Assembly: GCA_016840595.1 (NCBI GenBank)
Contig: JAEOSA010000017.1
Coordinates: 1 to 17,540 of the forward strand
DNA length: 17,540 nucleotides
DNA from: Candidatus Hermodarchaeota archaeon
GTDB lineage: Archaea > Asgardarchaeota > Hermodarchaeia > Hermodarchaeales > Hermodarchaeaceae
Direction of reading: 5' to 3'
The translations under genes were made by a program, and so were the position numbers. Within the stretch, counting starts at the first letter, position 1, and the number at the start of each line of letters is the position of its first letter. Below the pieces are notes generated by a model, which had not been told where the DNA came from, searched no databases, and saw only the letters and a list, made by a program, of their open reading frames with translations. This document shows positions 7,918 to 14,100 of the stretch, in pieces.

Positions 7918-8175
7918 TTAGAGAGGGGCACCGTGAACGTCCATCTCGAAGTCTGCTACGAGATTAGTAATTGTGTCGAGTACGCCTTTGAGGCTGCGAA
8001 TCTTGGATACGGTTTCCATGATATCTCGCATCCCCTTTTGCTCGATTTCGACGACAATGTCATACATTCCGAAAAGCTTGTGAGATTCCTGTATTGCAGG
8101 TATCTTACTTAGTTCTCGGAGTATTTTGTCTTCTCGGTGGGGAATTACTTTGACGAGGACATATGCTTTGTAGAT
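7918..8175 (-). CDS. Lrp/AsnC-type RAM domain protein, start codon non-standard
   Basis: An ORF of about 85 residues, YKAYVLVKVIPHRED... to ...FEMDVHGAPL, that is plainly a complete RAM (regulation of amino-acid metabolism) ligand-binding domain: first strand AYVLVKV, helix, HKLFGMYDIVVEIE, helix with IMETVSKIRSLKGV, last strand DTITNLV. Such small proteins lack the DNA-binding half of Lrp, form beta-barrel dimers and octamers, and bind amino acids or other small effectors. No ATG, GTG or TTG precedes the domain. The frame is open back to the TAG (8190-8188) that ends the upstream gene, in the same frame. The best start is ATC at 8175, where M would precede YKAYVLVKV and AGTG lies seven bases upstream; ATA at 8181 is the alternative. 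Codon choice and reading-frame integrity say it is a real gene. Confidence 0.75.
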   Translation of the reverse strand: MYKAYVLVKVIPHREDKILRELSKIPAIQESHKLFGMYDIVVEIEQKGMRDIMETVSKIRSLKGVLDTITNLVADFEMDVHGAPL

Positions 8176-8187
8176 TTGTATCCACTC

Positions 8188-9570
8188 CTATGTTTTGGGT
8201 TTGAGTAATTGGGTGAGGTGATAGGCGTTCTGTAGGGTTGTGACTGCTCGGTGAGAGTTGGAGTATATGGGAATGTTTAGGCGTTCAAAGCTTTGAATGA
8301 GGAGATTGTCTCGTTCGGTGGCTGGGATTACGGCGACAATAGTTTTTGGTGTGTCAAGGGTTTTGAGACGTTGGCGGAGCATAACGTAAAGGTAATCGGG
8401 GTCGATATTGGGCGAGTCGGGGAGAAGACTGAGAATGACGCTGTGAATATTGGGATCCGGTAGGATGAGGCGTAGAGCGGTATCGAGGCGGACTTCGTCA
8501 GCATTTGTGTATAGACATATGGGGTTTTCGCAGCGGCAGTAGGGAGGGAGATGGTTTTTCAAATTTTGTGAAGTGTCTTTGTTGAATTTTGCCAATTGTA
8601 AATCAGAGGCATGGATTGCACTCGCAGCATAGACACAATAGGCTCCAAAATTTGAGATGGTTGCTACACCGGGTCCTTGAGGGAGGGGTTGGGTTTGACA
8701 GATCAGGGCTAAGTCGACTGCACGGCCCCAGGATGGAGTCACCATGAGGTGGTGTTGTTCTGCAAGAGTCCTTGTGAGAGGTTCGATGTTTTCTCCTGTT
8801 CGTCGATGTAATCCGAGTTGGGTTGTGATTTCTTCAGGAAAGAGTGAGACAATTATTGGTTTCTGAGCCCTATGAGCCCGCTGAATAGCCGCTTGAAATT
8901 TCTTGAGATTTGATATTTGCCCAGCGCCAAACAGTATGACTTGGGTGGCTTTGTCTTGTGTGAAGAAAGAGAGGAGTTCAGTTTCGTTTGTTCCTAATGT
9001 TTCTCCAAGATCGACAAATCGAGAAACTCCGCATCGATATTTGGTTAATTGTTCCAAGAGGCCGTAGGCAACATCACGATTATCAGTAATAACTCCGGTA
9101 GCCCCTTTGGGCGGTCGAGGTAATACTTCAACAGGAAAGGGAAGCATATCCAGATTTGTCGTAGCATCAAAGAATCCAGCACTACGAGGACCTATGACGG
9201 GACAAGGGAGTTTTGAAATCACCTTGTTTAATTCATCGAAAATGGACGGTGTGAGTTCAACGAGAAGCAGAATTGCTAAGGGTTGGTGTTTCCCAATGAG
9301 AAGAAGAGTTTTCGCGAACTCTTTTATTGGTGTAGCGATAATCCAGAGATGCTCGCCTTTGGGAACTTCTGTGATTTTCGAATAGGTCGGGGACCCGAAA
9401 ACTTGGGCTTCTGTGGGATTAACATAATAGACAGGTTCGTTGAAATCTTTGATTAGTGATCGAGCAACTTGAAAACCGAAAGAGCGGGGATTCGCACTGG
9501 CTCCGACTAGCACGACGGATTTCCCTGAAAAGAGCTGTTTAATTGATTTTTTGGCTGTTTTAGAAGCCAT
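8188..9570 (-). CDS. Degenerate paralogue of NDP-forming acyl-CoA synthetase alpha subunit
   Basis: 460 residues, collinear with the neighbouring synthetase alpha chain but with the catalytic residues replaced. Numbered from GTG at 9579: the Rossmann motif LVGASANPRSFG is kept (24-35). GPNCIG became GPRSAG (130-135). SQSG became TDNR. The Glu220 position is Gly220 (FGAGQ). The phospho-His loop SHTG became RRTG, so His261 is Arg260. The later GGAG loop is NFGA. The reading frame is intact over the full length, so this is not decay; it is probably a non-catalytic CoA- or nucleotide-binding partner or regulator. Start: ATG at 9570 has GGTG exactly six bases before it (MASKTAKKSIKQLF); the GTG at 9579 lacks this. 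Its TAG stop runs straight into the RAM-domain ORF. Homology to the active chain is seen; the role is inferred. Confidence 0.85.
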   Translation of the reverse strand: MASKTAKKSIKQLFSGKSVVLVGASANPRSFGFQVARSLIKDFNEPVYYVNPTEAQVFGSPTYSKITEVPKGEHLWIIATPIKEFAKTLLLIGKHQPLAILLLVELTPSIFDELNKVISKLPCPVIGPRSAGFFDATTNLDMLPFPVEVLPRPPKGATGVITDNRDVAYGLLEQLTKYRCGVSRFVDLGETLGTNETELLSFFTQDKATQVILFGAGQISNLKKFQAAIQRAHRAQKPIIVSLFPEEITTQLGLHRRTGENIEPLTRTLAEQHHLMVTPSWGRAVDLALICQTQPLPQGPGVATISNFGAYCVYAASAIHASDLQLAKFNKDTSQNLKNHLPPYCRCENPICLYTNADEVRLDTALRLILPDPNIHSVILSLLPDSPNIDPDYLYVMLRQRLKTLDTPKTIVAVIPATERDNLLIQSFERLNIPIYSNSHRAVTTLQNAYHLTQLLKPKT

Positions 9571-9712
9571 TCGTGACACCGAGTGGTAGAGAACACCAGT
9601 AGTTAGTGCACGATTCTAGTGTGTTTTACTTAAAGAAGATTCGCAATTTGTAACAGAGTTGCGGGCTTGGCCTTATTATGGAGGGAAGAAGAATCTCCCT
9701 TTGAGAGACCCG

Positions 9713-10255
9713 TTATTTAACTTGAAAAATGCATGCGGGTTCTTTTGGCAAGTTGGCCAGTTGTTTTTCGAGTTCAGCAATTTGTGTTTTGTCCTTTGTA
9801 TCTGTACCACTTGTAGCCGTCAGTTTAGAAAGCTTGTATTCTAACCGGGCTCGAGCGACATGGTTGAGACGTAGATTTGATTCCACCATTACTTCCTTTC
9901 CTCCGAGAGCATCTTTGATTCCAGTTAGATAAGGTGCACAGATGAATTCCTCACATCGAAGGCCATATTCGAGGTTCCCTTTGAGGATTCGGTCCCAAAT
10001 AGGACAATTGTTGACAATGACCTTGTCCTTGGTTGTTTTGACAGAACGCCCAAACATAGCATTCCCTGTTTCAACTGTTTTCAGGATGTTCATTCCCTCA
10101 GCTTTGGCGAGTTCCCCTACTTTGCGCCCTGCGGCTAGCCAAGAGTTTTGGAGACTTTCAATTATGGATAAGGCTCCAACGCGATCACGCATACTCCACC
10201 ATAACTCGTCCATCCAGGCTGTAATGAATTCTTGAAGGGTTTTGAATTGGTCCAT
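9713..10255 (-). CDS. Uncharacterised Cys-containing protein (ATC hydrolase- or V4R-like)
   Basis: About 180 residues, cytosolic, no signal or membrane segment. The N-terminal half is helical (LQEFITAWMDELWWSM...). The second half has NNCPIWDR, then CEEFICAPYLTGI and, at the very end, PACIFQVK. Cys-Pro followed by spaced Cys and a final C-x-F is the kind of pattern seen in L-2-amino-thiazoline-4-carboxylate hydrolase-like and V4R-like proteins, which bind small ligands; I cannot decide between them. A charged insert (about 148-172, TDTKDKTQIAELEKQLANL) separates the last helix from the terminal strand. Start: ATG at 10255 with TGGAG upstream is preferred to GTG at 10267. It lies 18 bases after the nitroreductase stop, so the two form one operon. 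Confidence 0.65.
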   Translation of the reverse strand: MDQFKTLQEFITAWMDELWWSMRDRVGALSIIESLQNSWLAAGRKVGELAKAEGMNILKTVETGNAMFGRSVKTTKDKVIVNNCPIWDRILKGNLEYGLRCEEFICAPYLTGIKDALGGKEVMVESNLRLNHVARARLEYKLSKLTATSGTDTKDKTQIAELEKQLANLPKEPACIFQVK

Positions 10256-10273
10256 CTTTTGCTCCACTCCAGT

Positions 10274-11038
10274 TCACTTGATGAGTTTTTTCTTGGGTTG
10301 CCAGTTTTGACCCCAAGTATCAACGTAGGTGATTTCTTCAGGTAATTGACGAGGAGGTCCCCGTATGCGAGGGTGTTTGGGATAGCCGATAGCCAAGAAC
10401 ATAATTGGAACCCAGTGGGGATGGGGAATGCCTAGCAGTTCAGAGATTTCTCGGACATCATCGAAGTGGTCTAATTGGACACTGGAGACACATGCACCAA
10501 GTCCTAGAGCAGTAGCAGCTAGCCAGCAGTTCTGCATTAGCATGCTTCCAGCGATGATGGAGTGACGGAGACTGCTCCATCCATAAACACCACCAGTTCC
10601 CCGTAGTGTTGGTTGCGAGTTCCCTACATGTGTGGCTTCGACGACTAAGGCGATGAGAAGGGGTGCTCCATCCGTTTCAGGTTCTCCTTTGATATATTCG
10701 AATCGCCGACCTGTAATGAGCCAATCGATAGTCCTTTCCCGGCTAGGAAGAGCTTCGACATAATCAAGACGGCGTTCTAATTCTTGACGAGGTGTAATAC
10801 GGCCAAACAACTCAATAGTCCGATTCACGGCGATTTCTCCAATGCGTCGCTGTTTAGCTCGATCTCGAACGATTATGATTCGCCAAGGTTGTTGATTTTC
10901 GGCACTAGGTGCATATCCCCCGGCTTCAATGATTTTGTAGAGCAGGTCGTCACTGACCGGTTGATTCGTAATATAATCGCGAATAGCGTGGCGCTCTTTG
11001 ATGAGATTCAGCATCATCTCGCTTGCAGAGTCATCCAT
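10274..11038 (-). CDS. Nitroreductase-family FMN flavoprotein
   Basis: About 254 residues. Nitroreductase-fold proteins use FMN and NAD(P)H to reduce nitro compounds, quinones or C=C bonds, and some have become dehalogenases or dehydrogenases. Family signs, from the ATG at 11038: ERHAIRDYITNQPVSD (Arg16 and Arg20 region, FMN phosphate), AGGYAPSAENQQPWRIIIV (39-57), then LMQNCWLAATALGLGACVSS and VPIMFLAIGYPKHP. The segment between them (about 70-150) is longer and basic, so this is not a minimal member. The frame continues upstream to 11167, but those residues are not family-like, and the ATG at 11038 has TTGGTGG seven bases before it; I chose 11038. It follows the giant surface-protein gene after 118 bases and leads the operon with the Cys-containing protein. 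The substrate is unknown. Confidence 0.88.
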   Translation of the reverse strand: MDDSASEMMLNLIKERHAIRDYITNQPVSDDLLYKIIEAGGYAPSAENQQPWRIIIVRDRAKQRRIGEIAVNRTIELFGRITPRQELERRLDYVEALPSRERTIDWLITGRRFEYIKGEPETDGAPLLIALVVEATHVGNSQPTLRGTGGVYGWSSLRHSIIAGSMLMQNCWLAATALGLGACVSSVQLDHFDDVREISELLGIPHPHWVPIMFLAIGYPKHPRIRGPPRQLPEEITYVDTWGQNWQPKKKLIK

Positions 11039-11156
11039 TTTTTGCCACCAAAAGAATCTGGTCTTGCGGAACATAGGCAGGGCAACCCACCTATTAGTAT
11101 TACCGGTTATACGTTTGAACTGCGAAACCACAGGTGGGAATTTTGAATCAACCGAG
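11039..11156 (-). promoter_or_regulatory. Gap before the nitroreductase operon
   Basis: 118 bases with one weak TATA-like box on the minus strand (CGTATAAC near 11105-11112), about 70 bases before the start at 11038. No terminator-like T run follows the surface-protein stop codon, so read-through is possible. Confidence 0.25.
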
Positions 11157-14100
11157 CTATTCAGCATCTTCTGATTCGTCTATAACGAATTTTTTCTTTC
11201 CTTTCACGACCTTTCCCTTGGGAGCATCTTTGGATCTTTTATCGCGAAGGGTACGAAGCACTTTTTGTCGTTCTTCTTCACTCAGATCCTTAATTTGTTC
11301 AAGGACACGCTGCTTTTCTTCTTCAGAGAGGCTAGGTAGTTCGTCGGGAGCAAGAACTTCGACTTGTGGTTTGGGTTGTTTCTGAGAAGCCGCGAGTGTG
11401 TGGAAGATTTCATCCCATTCTTCTTTGGGAAGTTTACGTAATTGTGCTGCGATACGATCTTTCTCGGTCTTACTCAGTGCAGGAAATGTTACAAGACGAG
11501 TCTGGAGTTCTTGCTCAAGCTCCTCGGATATTTCAGGTTCTTTGACTTTTCGAGCAAAGCGCGTTCCATCCGCCATTTGTTTCTTCAAGTCTTCTAGGAA
11601 CCAGACTCGTTCAGAAGGAGGTATTTGTTTCATTTGTTGGAAGAGTTCTAATCTTTGTTCATATTCAAGCATTGGCAAAGCCTTGAGTTCGCCCCAAATC
11701 GCGTTATCTTCCGCATCTTTTTCACTCCAATCAATCTCAGCGGGAAGCACAGCCGCATTAGTTGGGAGGCCGATGGCCCCGTAATATGGATTGATGATAT
11801 CTGACATTTGATCCGAACGATCTGCTATCCGGCTTACCTCACCTTTTGATAGTGTAGGTACTTCGCCCTTACCAATGGTTTTGGACATTTTCCGCATTTT
11901 CCGAACCATCCAGGGAACGGAGAATATTCTTGCATATGCTAACCAAATAACCAGAAGGATAATGATAACGATGGCAGAAATTGCAACTAAATTAACAATA
12001 TTAGACAAAGTTGGATCTGGAGTGACAATTAGTGTTGATTGAGCGCTGGTATCTTGATAAATTGAGGAACCAGAGATTTCTATTAGGATTTGGTGGTCAA
12101 CCGCTAAGAGTGGGGCAGGGATATTGATCATCGAATAGGTTCCATTATGATGGTTTTCTAAGAGAACAGAATAAATCCCAAGTCCAGCAATTGTGATGTT
12201 AAGATTTGCATCAGTGATGTAGATATTGTGATATGAGTCCATGAGAGTGACAGAGATGCTGAACAGATTACCAGCTTGAACAGAAATACTATTAGGCAAT
12301 CCCATTATCTGCGTTGGAATTCGATTAATGCTTACTGGAATAGTAATCGGTTGTTCTCTCATTGTTTCTTTTGATGCAGTAATATAGATGGTGTAATCAC
12401 CTGCAGCTAATCCGGATACATCGAGGGTTCCATTATAGATTCCTGGACCAACATTAAGTAAGGTGCCGATTGGCTGATCTAGCCATGCATATGTTACAAG
12501 AGCTTCATCGATGGGTAGTCCATCTATTGATGTAAAGTTCACTGAAATTTCAAATGGTTCGCCAATAACTGTGTCGACGGATTCAGTAACTAAAGCAATG
12601 GCGGTTTCAATCGGAAGGATATAGACAAGAACTGTTCCGAATCCTGGATTGTACTTAGTATCATTGGCTGCTTTAATTGTGATGGGGTGATTAAATAGAA
12701 CATCTGCGTTAGCAAAGAAAGATATATTGTAAATGCCATTCCCAACAAGAATCATTTGGATAGCACTACGACCAGCCCATTGGTAGGTTACATTGGCATC
12801 ATCTACTGGAATGCCCTGGAGATTGGTAACGTTCACAGTAATTGTAATTAGTGTATTATAGGTAACAGAGAGCTGTTCTGAAGGCGGTTCTAATACTTCT
12901 ACATTGATTGGAATAGCAGTGATAATAATTGTTACAGGAATTTCCAGGGTTTCATAATGAGGAAGAAGACTAGCTGTAATCGTCAAATCATGCGGGCCTT
13001 TTTCGCGTCCAGTAGTGTTTAGTTCAATAATATACCAACCATTTCCCAGTTCATAGATTGTGTAGTAAGTAGCATTCCAATCTGAGGTGATTTCTGAGGA
13101 GTTTAGTCCAATACCACCATGGTCTAAGTCAAAATAATGAATAGTGATATTTAGATTAGTTCCAAACGTGAGGCTAGGGACGTACTGAGGATCTACTGAA
13201 ATTCCCGCTCTAATTGTTCGGATAATAAAGCTATGCCGATTGCTGCTATCCCTGTAATGCGTCCGGCTGGCAAAAATGTTAATTTCATAGCTACCCTCTA
13301 AACGGCTATTCGTTTGAATTATCAATAGATAGGCATTGTGAGTGGAATTGAAAGTAGTGATACTCCAGTAGAATGCATCCCAATCACACGTTATAACTGC
13401 ATCAGTAATTTGTTCATTAGGTGTATGATCGGTATCAACGAATTGGAGAAAGAGGGTGAGTGTATCCCCCCATGGAATAGAGGTTCCGGGCTCATAGTTG
13501 GCGATATAGAGAATGGTTTGTCTGTCACGGACTTGAAAAGAGACCGAGGCTTGAGCTGTCAAGTAGTGATCTTTGGTGATTGTAAATTCGAGAATGAAGT
13601 TGACTGTTCCTGCAGCGATCTTCGTTGTGTTTAGAGTGATTGAGTATGAGCCATCTAGATTGTCTACTATCCAGTAGTCATCGGTTTGATTATCTTGCCA
13701 AGAAAAGGAAATAGTTGCACCTGAAATCCCTACAAGGTTGTCTAGGTCATCATAATTGAGAGTAATATTTACTAAATCCCCCCAAGGTACTGAGGAAGGA
13801 TTAGCAAACCCAAAACTTTGAGTCCAAATCTCGCGGATTGTAAATTCATAGTATTGACTTTGTGATGTATAATTGACTCGTGTGAAAGTAATGGTGATAT
13901 AATATGTTGCTTCGAGGTCTCCACCGTTGAATGTGATAGTATAGGTTCCATCGAGATTATTCACAGTTGAATAGTTCCCTTTTAATCCACTATAAGTAAC
14001 GTCAGTAGTTGCATCAGAGATTCCAACCGGAGAACCTGTTACATTATCGCTGAATGTAAAGGTGAGAACGAAATCCGTACCCCAAGGCGTAATATAGGTT

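Noticed and set aside
7918..8190. Frameshift explanation for the RAM-domain ORF (GTG at 8185 in another frame)
   Set aside because: The GTG frame meets a stop after about 26 codons and would need an indel; a single-base or non-standard start explanation is simpler. Kept only as a minor alternative.
11039..11167. N-terminal extension of the nitroreductase
   Set aside because: The extra 43 residues are not family-like and a strong ribosome site precedes the ATG at 11038.
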